A DNA stretch of 44,146 nt from NCBI RefSeq assembly GCF_001854885.1, contig NZ_MDDV01000021.1, forward strand, positions 1-44,146, given 5' to 3'. Within the stretch, counting starts at the first letter, position 1. Every line of letters begins with the position of its first letter. A program made the position numbers and the translations under genes. Source of the stretch: Ensifer sp. LCM 4579. GTDB lineage: Bacteria; Pseudomonadota; Alphaproteobacteria; Rhizobiales; Rhizobiaceae. The notes under the pieces are model-generated. The model was not told the DNA's origin. It was given only the letters and a program-made list of their open reading frames with translations, and made no database searches. Of this stretch, positions 34,721 through 42,704 are shown piece after piece.

Positions 34721-35707
34721 TTGAAATATTTATCAGAGCGAAGAACACGAACCGAGGACCGCTTAAGACAACTTAAAAGCGAGTTGACGGAGGCAAATGC
34801 TCGGTTGGGAGCAAAAGCCTGTGTATATGCAACGGGTTCTTTTGGACGCCTTGAGGTGGGAAACAACAGCGACCTTGATTTGTTCATAGTGAGCAAGATT
34901 GGAGAGGCGGACGGAGTTATAACGAGTCAGCTTCGACACTTGGATGCCATCTTGGTAAAGGCTGATCTGATCAGCGCGATCCGAAAGTTGGGCATTCCGG
35001 ACTTCGATGCTGATGGAAAATACCTAGGCCACTACTCGGTTAAGGAATTTACGGGGTCTCTCGGCGCACCGGACGATGACGCGAATAATACGCTCACTGG
35101 CCGGCTGTTGCTGTTTCTGGAGAGTCAGCCTCTCCTAGGCGAGGATGCTTACAGTGATATCATCGATGACGTCATCGCTTCCTACTGGCGCGACTATGGT
35201 GATCATGCCGAAAAATTCATGCCCGCGTTCCTGGCCAACGATATCCTCCGCCTGTGGCGGACATTTTGCGTAAATTACGAAGCAAGAACAGAGCGTGACC
35301 CCCACGAAAAAAAGATCGAAGGCAAGATCAAGAACTATAAGTTAAAGCACAGCCGAATGCTGACCTGCTACTCAGCGCTTTTGTATCTGCTTGGAGTTTT
35401 TAAACTCGAAAAGACCGTATCACCCGACCACGCAAAAAGCATGACACAGCTCACCCCGACAACCCGTTTGTCATGGCTTCTTAAACATCAAGAATTCAAA
35501 GCTATCCATAGCGTCACAAATCAGCTCCTGGAGAAGTATGCTGAATTTCTTGAGAAGACAGATCGCCCTAAGGACGAGCTCATCGCTGCGTTCAACGAAA
35601 ATAGCAGTGAATGGATGGAGGGATCTTACACTTTCGGCGATCTTATGTTCGAGGCGCTGTCCACGCTCGGAGAGCAGAACAGATTTTACCGTCTAATTGT
35701 TGTATGA
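34721..35707 (+). CDS. Pol-beta superfamily nucleotidyltransferase
   Basis: A 328-residue protein whose N-terminal third holds the nucleotidyltransferase signature GSFGRLEVGNNSDLDLFIV: Gly39-Ser40, then Asp51 and Asp53 as metal ligands. The rest is mainly helical and without a named domain I recognise. It begins with TTG, preceded by the strong GGGAGGGG six bases upstream. The tight link to the exonuclease gene implies joint function. Options include an abortive-infection nucleotidyltransferase that modifies tRNA or protein, or a signal-molecule synthase; the motif is not the usual CD-NTase form. Clearly AT-rich compared with the flanks. Confidence 0.78.
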   Translation: MKYLSERRTRTEDRLRQLKSELTEANARLGAKACVYATGSFGRLEVGNNSDLDLFIVSKIGEADGVITSQLRHLDAILVKADLISAIRKLGIPDFDADGKYLGHYSVKEFTGSLGAPDDDANNTLTGRLLLFLESQPLLGEDAYSDIIDDVIASYWRDYGDHAEKFMPAFLANDILRLWRTFCVNYEARTERDPHEKKIEGKIKNYKLKHSRMLTCYSALLYLLGVFKLEKTVSPDHAKSMTQLTPTTRLSWLLKHQEFKAIHSVTNQLLEKYAEFLEKTDRPKDELIAAFNENSSEWMEGSYTFGDLMFEALSTLGEQNRFYRLIVV

Positions 35708-35714
35708 TTCTTTG

Positions 35715-35737
35715 CCCCGTCATCAGAAATGGCGGGG
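35715..35737 (+). terminator. Hairpin after the nucleotidyltransferase gene
   Basis: CCCCGTCAT (35715-35723), CAGAA loop, ATGGCGGGG (35729-35737), eight bases past the stop. The 9-bp stem has one T:G pair and no T-tract downstream. Confidence 0.55.
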
Positions 35738-35773
35738 ACATCGGTCTACACTGAAATGGTGCCCACGAGCGGA

Positions 35774-35854
35774 TTTTGTCCCACAGATTTAAAGATTGGA
35801 GAATGCGGGACAAAAACAGCCAGAAAATGTAGAAAGACCAACGTCTGTTTTTGT
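35774..35854. repeat. Overlapping inverted repeats beside the tRNA-Leu 3' end
   Basis: TTTTGTCCC (35774-35782) pairs with GGGACAAAA (35807-35815). ACAAAAACAG (35810-35819) pairs perfectly with CTGTTTTTGT (35845-35854). The two pairs share bases and so could form alternative structures. The right pair ends four bases from the tRNA CCA end. It could be the tRNA terminator region or recombinase arm sites. Confidence 0.6.
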
Positions 35855-35857
35855 AGA

Positions 35858-35942
35858 TGGTGCCCCATGCCGGGGTCGAACCAGCACTCCTTTCGGAACT
35901 CGATTTTGAGTCGAGCGCGTCTACCAATTCCGCCAATGGGGC
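35858..35942 (-). tRNA. tRNA-Leu (anticodon CAA)
   Basis: An 85-base tRNA on the minus strand. Acceptor stem GCCCCAT pairs with ATGGGGC, followed by A and an encoded CCA. The D arm is GGCGGAATTGGTAGACGCG, the anticodon stem CTCGA/TCGAG holds loop CTCAAAA giving anticodon CAA (codon UUG), there is a long variable arm as expected for Leu, and the T arm has GGTTCGACCC. The island lies directly off its 3' end. Confidence 0.95.
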
Positions 35943-35971
35943 ATAAGGCTGGGCGATATCAGCGGTTTGCG

Positions 35972-36000
35972 ATTTACACGAAGCTTTTCGCGCCGGTCAA
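35972..36000 (-). promoter_or_regulatory. Promoter of tRNA-Leu
   Basis: Minus strand TTGACC (36000-35995), 17 bases, GTAAAT (35977-35972), about 30 bases before the mature tRNA 5' end. Confidence 0.6.
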
Positions 36001-36153
36001 CCGGGAACTTTCGCATTTCGCTCAAGAGATCACAAAAGCGTGCGATTGGTCGCATGTTCGAGCGATTTACAGCCTCGACGTTCCTACTTAAGAAGGTGGC
36101 ATCGAATGAAGGGCGGCCCAGCGCATATTCCGCCCGGCCGCCGTGAGGTATGC

Positions 36154-36663
36154 ATGATCGAAGCGTCCGTAGCCCAGCGCCAGCAGTTCATCTTAGCAGT
36201 GCTCGTCACGCTCGGCATGACGGCGACTGTCGGCGGCGCCCTCGGATTCGAGCATATCGGCGGCTACATTCCCTGCGCGCTCTGCCTGCTGCAGCGCGAC
36301 CCCTATTACTACGGCATCCCACTCGGCATCCTCGCCATCCTCACAAGCGTATTGAAGCTGCCTGTCTGGACGACGCGCACCTTGCTCGTGCTCGTCGGCA
36401 TATCGATGCTCGTCGGCGCCGGCATCGGCGTTTATCACGCCGGAGCGGAATGGCATTTCTGGGACGGACCCTCGACCTGCGCCACCACCGCGCAAGGCAT
36501 CTCGTCCGATGTCGGCGATCTGCTCGGCGATCTCGACGCCAAGCATGCTCCCTCCTGCACGGAAGCGGCGCTGCGCGTCTTCGGTCTGTCCTTTGCCGGA
36601 TGGAACGTGATCGCCAGCCTCGTCCTCGCGGCGATCGCGCTTCGCGGCGCCGCAAAAGCCTGA
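36154..36663 (+). CDS. dsbB: Disulfide bond formation protein B family
   Basis: A 169-residue inner-membrane protein with four predicted helices. It passes electrons from DsbA to ubiquinone. The first cysteine pair is CALC (Cys41, Cys44) before LLQRDPYY. The second pair is Cys109 (PSTCA) and Cys135 (APSCTEA) in the periplasmic loop, so both redox pairs are intact. The ATG at 36154 follows GTGAGG. The open frame before it (from 36040) is not membrane-like. A GCAGCC/GGCTGC hairpin at 36674-36689 lies between it and the converging HNH gene. Confidence 0.93.
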   Translation: MIEASVAQRQQFILAVLVTLGMTATVGGALGFEHIGGYIPCALCLLQRDPYYYGIPLGILAILTSVLKLPVWTTRTLLVLVGISMLVGAGIGVYHAGAEWHFWDGPSTCATTAQGISSDVGDLLGDLDAKHAPSCTEAALRVFGLSFAGWNVIASLVLAAIALRGAAKA

Positions 36664-36679
36664 TCGTTGCGCGGCAGCC

Positions 36680-37237
36680 TTACGGCTGCAGTTCGACATC
36701 CCAGTAGAGATAGTCCATCCAGCTATCGTGCAGATGGTTCGGCGGGAACAGCCGGCCATTGTTGTGCAGATCCTGAACCGTCGGCTGATAGGGCCTCTGG
36801 TGCGGAAACATATTCGCCTGCTTCGGCAACTTGCTGCCCTTGCGCAGATTGCAGGGCGAACAGGCCGCCACGACATTCTCCCAGGTGGTCTGGCCGCCAT
36901 GCGCCCGCGGAACTACATGGTCGAAGGTCAGATCGTCCGGCGATCCGCAATACTGGCACTCGAACTTATCGCGCAGGAAGACGTTGAACCGGGTGAAGGC
37001 CGGGAAGCGCGAAGGCTGGACATAGCTCTTCAGGCAGACGACGCTCGGCAGCCGCATGGAGAAGCTTGGCGACGAGACGGAGTGTTCGTATTCGGCGAGG
37101 ATAATGACACGGTCGAGAAAGACCGCCTTGATCGCGTCCTGCCAGGACCAGAGCGACAAGGGATAATAACTCAAGGGCCTGTAATCGGCGTTCAAGACAA
37201 GCGCCGGAAGAGCCTGAGGTGAGACTGCAATCGTCAA
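36680..37237 (-). CDS. HNH endonuclease family protein
   Basis: A 185-residue protein with a C-terminal HNH fold: FECQYCG, then DLTFDHVVPRAHGG with the catalytic His, then WENVVAACSPCNLRKG with the second Cys pair (together about 91-135). The N-terminal part, ALVLNADYRPLSYYPLSLWSWQDAI, is conserved in a widespread chromosomal HNH family of unknown role. The start is set to TTG 37237 because AGGAG stands seven bases upstream on the minus strand. The ATG at 37309 would add 24 residues not typical of the family. A possible promoter, CTTCAC - 17 - CCTAAT, lies at 37305-37277. Confidence 0.87.
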   Translation of the reverse strand: MTIAVSPQALPALVLNADYRPLSYYPLSLWSWQDAIKAVFLDRVIILAEYEHSVSSPSFSMRLPSVVCLKSYVQPSRFPAFTRFNVFLRDKFECQYCGSPDDLTFDHVVPRAHGGQTTWENVVAACSPCNLRKGSKLPKQANMFPHQRPYQPTVQDLHNNGRLFPPNHLHDSWMDYLYWDVELQP

Positions 37238-37343
37238 GCGTATTCTCCTGATCGATTCGGCATCTGCATCTTCTATATTAGGCGCGTTGCGACAGGATTG
37301 TGAAGCCACAAAGAAAAAGTCGCCAGCCGATTCGCTTTTTCCT

Positions 37344-37991
37344 TCAAGGCGTCACGGGCAACGCATCGAGCCGCATCTGCTGGGCATAATAGGCCCAAAA
37401 GAGCCGCGCCGCGACGCTGCGCCAGGGCGACCAGGCGACCGCCAGCGAATCGACTTCGCTTGCCGTCGGGCGGAGCTCGAAACCAAGCGCATGCCCGATG
37501 GCGTTCTGCAGCGCCACATCGCCGGAGGGAAAGACATCCGGATGGCCGGCGCAAAAGAGCAGGTAGACCTCCGCCGTCCAGCGGCCGATGCCCTTGATCG
37601 CCGTCAATTCGTGAATCGCCGCCGCCGCTTCGATGTCGCAGACGGCATGGAGGTCGATTTCGCCGGCAACTGTCGCGGCCGCCACGCGCCGCAACGCGTC
37701 GGCCTTGGCGCGCGAAAGGCCGACGAGCCGGCAGTCTTCGTCGCTCATGGAGAGTACGCCGGCGGCACTGACCTCGCCGAGCGCCGCTTCCATCCGCTTC
37801 CAGATCGCCTTCGCGCTCGCCTTGGAGACCATTTGCGAGACGATGATATTGGCGAGCCCGCGATAGCCGGGCTCCGTGCGCCTCAGCGGCACGGGGCCCG
37901 CCTTCGAGAGCACGTTCTCAAGTCGGGCATCAAGCATGATCAGGCCGGCAAGGCCCGCTTCGATATCCTCATGTGTCCGGATAATCCGCAT
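37344..37991 (-). CDS. DNA-3-methyladenine glycosylase II (AlkA-type)
   Basis: A 215-residue HhH-GPD glycosylase that starts base-excision repair of alkylated purines. The helix-hairpin-helix LTAIKGIGRWTAEVYL (129-144) is followed by the catalytic Asp158 in FPSGDVALQ. It is shorter than E. coli AlkA because the N-terminal beta domain is absent, as in many bacterial homologues. It is divergent from gluQ, with a mosaic repeat between them. Confidence 0.93.
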   Translation of the reverse strand: MRIIRTHEDIEAGLAGLIMLDARLENVLSKAGPVPLRRTEPGYRGLANIIVSQMVSKASAKAIWKRMEAALGEVSAAGVLSMSDEDCRLVGLSRAKADALRRVAAATVAGEIDLHAVCDIEAAAAIHELTAIKGIGRWTAEVYLLFCAGHPDVFPSGDVALQNAIGHALGFELRPTASEVDSLAVAWSPWRSVAARLFWAYYAQQMRLDALPVTP

Positions 37992-38000
37992 ACACCCTCC

Positions 38001-38102
38001 ACTGCATGTCTCCTTATCGTAATCGATTCAAGGACAAAACCATGCCGCAACTCAAAGTGATACAGCGTCCTTTGCGCACCAGAAGGAGGCACGGCGCTGT
38101 AA
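38001..38102. repeat. Palindromic mosaic repeat
   Basis: ACTGCATGTCTCCTTATCG...CGATTCAAGGACAAAACCATGC, a linker CAACTCAAAGTG, then ATACAGCGTCCTTTGCGCACC...GGCACGGCGCTGTAA. It has both modules in the same order as the 17809 copy, and fills the alkA-gluQ gap. Confidence 0.75.
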
Positions 38103-38145
38103 AAAGCGGATGACCTTTATACCGCTTCCATGCAAAAGGAACACG

Positions 38146-39078
38146 ATGCCGATAGTACGACCGGAACAACCCGTTTTCCGCTTTGCACCGAGCCCGAACG
38201 GCCTGCTGCACCTTGGCCACGCGCTGTCGGCGATCATCAACCACGACATGGCGGCCGCAATCGGCGGCCGATTCTTGCTGCGGATCGAGGACATCGATCA
38301 GACCCGCTGCCGCCCGGAGTTCGAGACGGCGATCTTCGAGGACCTGACCTGGCTGGGGCTCTCCTGGGACGAACCGGTACGTCGCCAGTCCGAGCATCTC
38401 GCACTCTACGCTGCAACGCTCGAGCGGCTGAAGGCGATGGGCCTCGTCTATCCCTCCGTCCTGTCGCGCGGCGAGATTAAGGCGGCCGTGGCAGCGGCGG
38501 GGGCGAGCGGCGAAGCCTGGCCGCGCGACCCGGATGGGACGCCGCTTTACCCCGGACGCGAGCGCGACCTGTCGCCCGGCGAGCAGGCGGATCTCGTGGC
38601 GAGCGGCCGTCCCTTTGCCTGGCGCCTCGACGTCGCCAAGGCCGTGAAGCGCGTTGGGGAGCCGCTGACATGGCGGGAAACCGGAGCCGGTCCATCGGGA
38701 GAAACGGGGCGGGTCGCCGCCGATCCGTCTGCCTGGGGCGACGTCATCCTCTCGCGCTCCGATGCCCCTTCGAGCTATCACCTGTCGGTCGTGGCCGACG
38801 ACGCCCTGCAGGGCGTCACCCATGTCGTTCGCGGCCGCGACCTCTACCACGCGACCTCCATCCACCGTCTGCTGCAGCGGCTCCTGGGGCTGCCCGAGCC
38901 CGTCTACTACCATCACCGCCTCATCCTCGGCCCGGACGGCCGGAAACTGTCGAAGAGCAATGGAGACAGCGGCATCGCCGCCCTTCGCGCCTCAGGCCAC
39001 TCGCCGGAGGATATCCGCAGGATGCTTGCCGCCGATATGGGCGAACGCATGCGCGGCTTTCACTCGCCCCGCGCTTGA
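38146..39078 (+). CDS. gluQ: Glutamyl-Q tRNA(Asp) synthetase
   Basis: A 310-residue paralogue of the GluRS catalytic domain that attaches glutamate to the queuosine base of tRNA-Asp. The HIGH-type motif is APSPNGLLHLGHA (14-26) and the KMSKS-type motif is KLSKSNGD (near 268). It lacks an anticodon-binding domain, as expected. In E. coli GluQRS a zinc is held by cysteines in the region between these motifs; here that region (VYPSVLSRGEI to PLYPGRERDL) has none, and the whole protein has one Cys. The ATG 38146 is used because AAAGGA precedes it; the ATG 12 codons upstream has no good site. The 3' end overlaps the converging YihY gene by 19 bases. Confidence 0.92.
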   Translation: MPIVRPEQPVFRFAPSPNGLLHLGHALSAIINHDMAAAIGGRFLLRIEDIDQTRCRPEFETAIFEDLTWLGLSWDEPVRRQSEHLALYAATLERLKAMGLVYPSVLSRGEIKAAVAAAGASGEAWPRDPDGTPLYPGRERDLSPGEQADLVASGRPFAWRLDVAKAVKRVGEPLTWRETGAGPSGETGRVAADPSAWGDVILSRSDAPSSYHLSVVADDALQGVTHVVRGRDLYHATSIHRLLQRLLGLPEPVYYHHRLILGPDGRKLSKSNGDSGIAALRASGHSPEDIRRMLAADMGERMRGFHSPRA

Positions 39079-39932
39079 AATCTACGCCTGACCATGCGCT
39101 TGACCCGAAACTTTATGATTGCGGCATTGATCTCCGCGCCGACGATGAAAATCGCGCCGATCATGTACAGAAACACCAATACGATCACCACCGAGGCAAG
39201 GCCGGCGTAAGTCGCGACATAGGTGGAGAAAGCGGCGAGATAGGACGCAAAGGCATAGGCGCCGATCGACCAGAACAACAGCGTCAGGATGATGCCGGGC
39301 AGCACGTCCATCACGTTGCGATGGCCGTCGGGCAGCCAGAGATGAGAGACGAGAAGACCCGCCGTCAGCATCACCAGAGCCAATGCCAGCCCCCAATTGT
39401 CGACGGTCGCCAGCACCGTACTGAGCCAGGGCAGCCATTCGTCGGCATTGCGAACCGCAAGGGGTACGGCAACGAGCAGGACGCTGAGGGCAGCAAGGAT
39501 GAGCACGGCGGCGAGCACGAAGCCGAGGCTCGCAAGCCGCGTCACATACCAGGGGCGGCTTTCGGCAACCCTATAGGCTCGGTTGAGCGCAATTCTAAGC
39601 GCCTCGACGCCGTTCGAGGCGAAATAGGCTGCTGCCAGCACGGATATTGTGAGTATGCCGCCGCGCGGAATGGTCAGCACCCGGACGATCTCGTCGGCGA
39701 CGGGCTTTGCGATCGATTCCGGCCAGGCATCGAAGATCAGGTGGACGGCCGTGTCGGCAAACTGGTCGGCGCCGAGATAGCTGCCGAGCGCCGTGCCGAA
39801 GATCAGGAAGGGGAAAATGGCCATCAGCGACGATAAGGCGACGTGACTCGCCATAGCCCAGCCGTCGTCCTCGCTGAAATGCCAGTACGCGTCGAATAGG
39901 ACCTTCCAGATGATGCGAACGACTGCCGGCAT
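39060..39932 (-). CDS. YihY/virulence factor BrkB family membrane protein
   Basis: A 290-residue inner-membrane protein with about six helices. The YihY signature spans DDGWAMASHVALSSLMAIFPFLIF (about 22-45) and the C-terminal FLYMIGAIFIVGAEINAAI. It was once thought to be RNase BN; the actual role (possibly transport) is unknown. The long open frame upstream is only the shadow of the SDR gene on the other strand. The ATG at 39932 follows GGAGACGGG. Confidence 0.9.
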   Translation of the reverse strand: MPAVVRIIWKVLFDAYWHFSEDDGWAMASHVALSSLMAIFPFLIFGTALGSYLGADQFADTAVHLIFDAWPESIAKPVADEIVRVLTIPRGGILTISVLAAAYFASNGVEALRIALNRAYRVAESRPWYVTRLASLGFVLAAVLILAALSVLLVAVPLAVRNADEWLPWLSTVLATVDNWGLALALVMLTAGLLVSHLWLPDGHRNVMDVLPGIILTLLFWSIGAYAFASYLAAFSTYVATYAGLASVVIVLVFLYMIGAIFIVGAEINAAIIKFRVKRMVRRRFQARGE

Positions 39933-40094
39933 CCCGTCTCCAAATCCATCGGTCGCCGTCCGGCTGCCTGCTTCGGTCGGCCAGAAGCGCCCTCCTGCGA
40001 TGCGCAGCCCCCGAAGCTTGAGTATACGCAATCCGATTGTATCCCAAGGATGAATATGGGAAACGACCCTCGGATTTCTACAGGAATCGCTTTC

Positions 40095-40928
40095 ATGCCC
40101 GATCGCCCAACAATCATCGTCACCGGCTGTTCCTCCGGCATTGGCGCCTATTGCGCCCGTGCGCTGAAGGCGGACGGCTGGCGCGTATTCGCGACGGTCC
40201 GCCGCGCCGAGGATCAACTGGAACTCGAAGGGGAAGGGATCGAGACGTTCATCATGGACTATACCCAGCCGGATACGATCGCCGCGCTGGTGGAGGCCGT
40301 GATGGCGCAGACGGACGGGCGGATCGACGCCCTCTTCAACAACGGCGCCTATGGTCAGGCCGGCGCCGTCGAGGACCTGCCGAGCGAGGCCCTGCGGCTG
40401 CAGTTCGAAACCAATGTCATCGGCTGGCACGACCTGACGCGCCGCGTCATCCCGGCGATGCGGGCGCGGGGCTGCGGCCGCATCGTGCAGTGCTCCTCCA
40501 TTCTCGGCATCGTGCCCTATCGCTGGCGCGGCGCCTACAACGCGTCGAAATTCGCGCTCGAGGCCCTGTCCCTTACACTCCGGATGGAACTTGCCGGCAG
40601 CGGCGTCGAGGTGAGCCTCATCGAGCCCGGGCCCATCGCTTCGAAGTTCACCGCCAATGCCGTCGCCTATGTCGAGCGCTTCATCGATCTGAAGAATTCC
40701 GTCCACCGGGCGGAATACGAGCGCCAGTTGCGGCGTCTTCGCGGCGAAAGCAAGCCAGCCCGCGGTAAGCTCGGACCGGACGCCGTGTACCATGCCCTGA
40801 AACACGCTTTGACGGCACGCCGTCCAAGGCCGCATTATATAGTGACGACCCCCGCCAAGCAGGGCGCGCTCCTGAAGAAGGTCCTGCCGGCGACATTGTT
40901 CTATCGCATCATCGGCCGGCTCGGCTGA
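40095..40928 (+). CDS. SDR family oxidoreductase
   Basis: A 277-residue short-chain dehydrogenase. The cofactor motif is TGCSSGIGAYCARAL, a Thr-Gly-X3-Gly-X-Gly pattern near residues 10-24. The catalytic set is Ser (QCSSILG), Tyr and Lys in YNASKFALEAL (about 154-164). After it comes PGPIASKF. The substrate is unknown. ATG 40095 is chosen since MPDRPTIIVTG is the usual start; another ATG 15 codons earlier with an AAGG ahead is possible. It leads a plus-strand run of four genes. Confidence 0.9.
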   Translation: MPDRPTIIVTGCSSGIGAYCARALKADGWRVFATVRRAEDQLELEGEGIETFIMDYTQPDTIAALVEAVMAQTDGRIDALFNNGAYGQAGAVEDLPSEALRLQFETNVIGWHDLTRRVIPAMRARGCGRIVQCSSILGIVPYRWRGAYNASKFALEALSLTLRMELAGSGVEVSLIEPGPIASKFTANAVAYVERFIDLKNSVHRAEYERQLRRLRGESKPARGKLGPDAVYHALKHALTARRPRPHYIVTTPAKQGALLKKVLPATLFYRIIGRLG

Positions 40929-40949
40929 TAGAAGAGAGGGAATGACGCC

Positions 40950-41153
40950 ATGCCCAGTTTTCTCACCGCCGTGACCCTGTTCGTCATGGGCCTGGTTGCA
41001 ATCGTGCTCATCCGCGGCCTGTTGAACATGGCCCGGCGCGGCAGCGGCAACACCTCCAACAAGCTGATGCAGATGCGCATCCTGCTGCAGGCTGTCGCCC
41101 TGGTGCTGATCATGCTGACGCTGTGGATCACCGGCGGCGGCCGTCCGGCTTGA
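40950..41153 (+). CDS. HIG1-like twin transmembrane small protein
   Basis: A 67-residue protein with two hydrophobic helices (about 5-25 and 43-61) around a polar loop NMARRGSGNTSNKLMQMRILLQ, the pattern of HIG1 domain proteins. Mitochondrial relatives stabilise respiratory supercomplexes; alphaproteobacterial ones are little studied. The ribosome binding site GAGGGA is slightly distant. It sits 21 bases after the SDR gene and 25 before the adenosyltransferase gene. Confidence 0.85.
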   Translation: MPSFLTAVTLFVMGLVAIVLIRGLLNMARRGSGNTSNKLMQMRILLQAVALVLIMLTLWITGGGRPA

Positions 41154-41178
41154 ACGACTGGCGAAGCCGGGAGGAATG

Positions 41179-41757
41179 ATGGTCAGACTGAACAAGATTT
41201 ATACGAGAACCGGCGACAACGGCACGACGGGTCTCGTCGCCGGTCCGCGCCGCTCAAAGAGCGACCTGAGGGTCGAAGCCTACGGCTCGATCGACGAGGC
41301 GAATGCCTTCGTCGGCCTTGCGCGCCAGCACACCAAGGATATGGGCGAGCTTGATTCGATGCTGATGCGCATCCAGAACGATCTCTTCGATCTGGGCGCC
41401 GATCTCGCAACACCCGATACCGGCGAGGCGCTTGCCTACGAACCGCTGCGCATCGTCGCCGCTCAGATTGCGCGGCTCGAAGGCGAGATCGACCGGCTGA
41501 ATGCGGAGCTCGAACCCTTGCGCTCCTTCGTACTGCCCGCCGGCAGCGCCGCTTCCGCAACGCTCCATGCCGCCCGGACTGTGGCCCGGCGGGCCGAAAG
41601 GCAGATGGTGGCGCTCGCCGGAACCGAAGGCGAGGCCGTCAGCCGCGAGGCGATCGCCTATATCAACCGGCTCTCCGACTTTTTGTTCGTCGCCGCCCGC
41701 TGGGCGAACGACAAGGGACGCTCCGACGTGCTTTGGATTCCGGGCAAGAACAGATAA
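41179..41757 (+). CDS. Cob(I)yrinic acid a,c-diamide / cob(I)alamin adenosyltransferase, PduO type
   Basis: A 192-residue PduO-type ATR that makes adenosylcobalamin from cob(I)alamin and ATP. The ATP-binding N-terminus is KIYTRTGDNGTTGL. Trimer-interface motifs include YGSIDEANAFVGLAR, and the C-terminal INRLSDFLFVAARW is diagnostic. Two adjacent ATGs exist (41176 and 41179); the second has better spacing from GGGAGGA. Confidence 0.94.
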   Translation: MVRLNKIYTRTGDNGTTGLVAGPRRSKSDLRVEAYGSIDEANAFVGLARQHTKDMGELDSMLMRIQNDLFDLGADLATPDTGEALAYEPLRIVAAQIARLEGEIDRLNAELEPLRSFVLPAGSAASATLHAARTVARRAERQMVALAGTEGEAVSREAIAYINRLSDFLFVAARWANDKGRSDVLWIPGKNR

Positions 41758-41788
41758 CGTCGTTCAAGAGTCACGCTTCGGGGGCCGC

Positions 41789-42580
41789 ATGTTCATACCG
41801 CTTCATGACCGGAACGACCTGAAGCATATCAAGATGCAATATGTGACGGTCACGCTGATCGTCGTCAATTTCCTCGTCTGGCTCATCACCGGACCGATCG
41901 CCACCGAAGAATTCGCCAACGCCGCAGTGCTCGGCTTCGGCTACATCCCGGCGATCGTTTTCGACTACGCGATGCTCGATCCGTCGCTCGTTGTCGTCCC
42001 GGAGGAATTCACCTTCGTCACCTATTCGTTCCTGCATGGCAATCTCTCCCATCTGGCGATGAACATGCTGTTTCTCTGGGTTTTCGGCGACAATATCGAA
42101 GACGCGCTCGGGCACTTCCGCTTCCTCGTCTTCTATCTCCTCTCGGCCGCCGCCGGCGCGCTGGCGCATGGGCTCGTCGATCCGGCCTCGGAGGCGCCGC
42201 TGATCGGCGCGTCCGGTGCCGTTTCCGGCGTCGTCGCCGCCTATTTCCTTTTGCACCCGAAGGTGCGAGTCTGGGTCCTCGTTCTCTTCCGCATTCCCCT
42301 GCCGCTGCCCGCCGCCATCCCGCTCGCCTTCTGGATCGGTCAGCAGTTCTTCATGCTCGCTGTCGATCCGAATGGCGGCGTCTCCTGGAGCGCGCATGTC
42401 GGCGGCATCATCGCCGGGCTCGCGCTCGTCGTCATTTTGCGACGTCCGGGTGTGCCGCTCTTCGACCGCACGATCGTCAGTCCCCGCGCCGTCGAACACG
42501 AATCCGAGCCTGTCGGGGGCACGACCACGCCCCTGCCCGGCCGCAAGAAGCCCCCGACTCCCTGGGGTCGCCCGACCTGA
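41789..42580 (+). CDS. Rhomboid family intramembrane serine protease
   Basis: A 263-residue membrane protein with about six helices. The dyad is visible: Ser142 in GASGAVSG and His203 in SAHVGGIIAGL. The oxyanion helper motif HGNLSHLAMNMLFLW lies at about 83-97. The N-terminus MFIPLHDRND and the Pro-rich tail (PGRKKPPTPWGRP) are typical of the alphaproteobacterial subgroup. It cleaves transmembrane substrates; none is known here. It starts 31 bases after the adenosyltransferase stop. Confidence 0.92.
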   Translation: MFIPLHDRNDLKHIKMQYVTVTLIVVNFLVWLITGPIATEEFANAAVLGFGYIPAIVFDYAMLDPSLVVVPEEFTFVTYSFLHGNLSHLAMNMLFLWVFGDNIEDALGHFRFLVFYLLSAAAGALAHGLVDPASEAPLIGASGAVSGVVAAYFLLHPKVRVWVLVLFRIPLPLPAAIPLAFWIGQQFFMLAVDPNGGVSWSAHVGGIIAGLALVVILRRPGVPLFDRTIVSPRAVEHESEPVGGTTTPLPGRKKPPTPWGRPT

Positions 42581-42704
42581 GCGACGTTGCGAGACTTTTC
42601 GGCCCGGCAGGGATATGAGTTGCAATTTCAAGGGATTGCCGCCTTGCTCGCGCTGCATCGGAAGCCCCTCGGCGATTCATCTCCTCGCTTGCCAGAACTC
42701 TGCC

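Noticed and set aside
34721..35707. Nucleotidyltransferase as a CBASS cyclase
   Set aside because: The GS..SDLDL motif fits the general Pol-beta family, but the typical CD-NTase spacing (GS..RGT..) and Cap effector or accessory genes are absent; the neighbour is an exonuclease.
35643..35936. Minus-strand open frame starting MAELVDALDSKSS
   Set aside because: It is the false translation of the tRNA-Leu gene and its flank, a well-known annotation artefact.
39933..41195. Long upstream extension of the YihY frame on the minus strand
   Set aside because: It is antisense to the SDR and HIG1-like genes and has no membrane or family character. The YihY protein starts at 39932.
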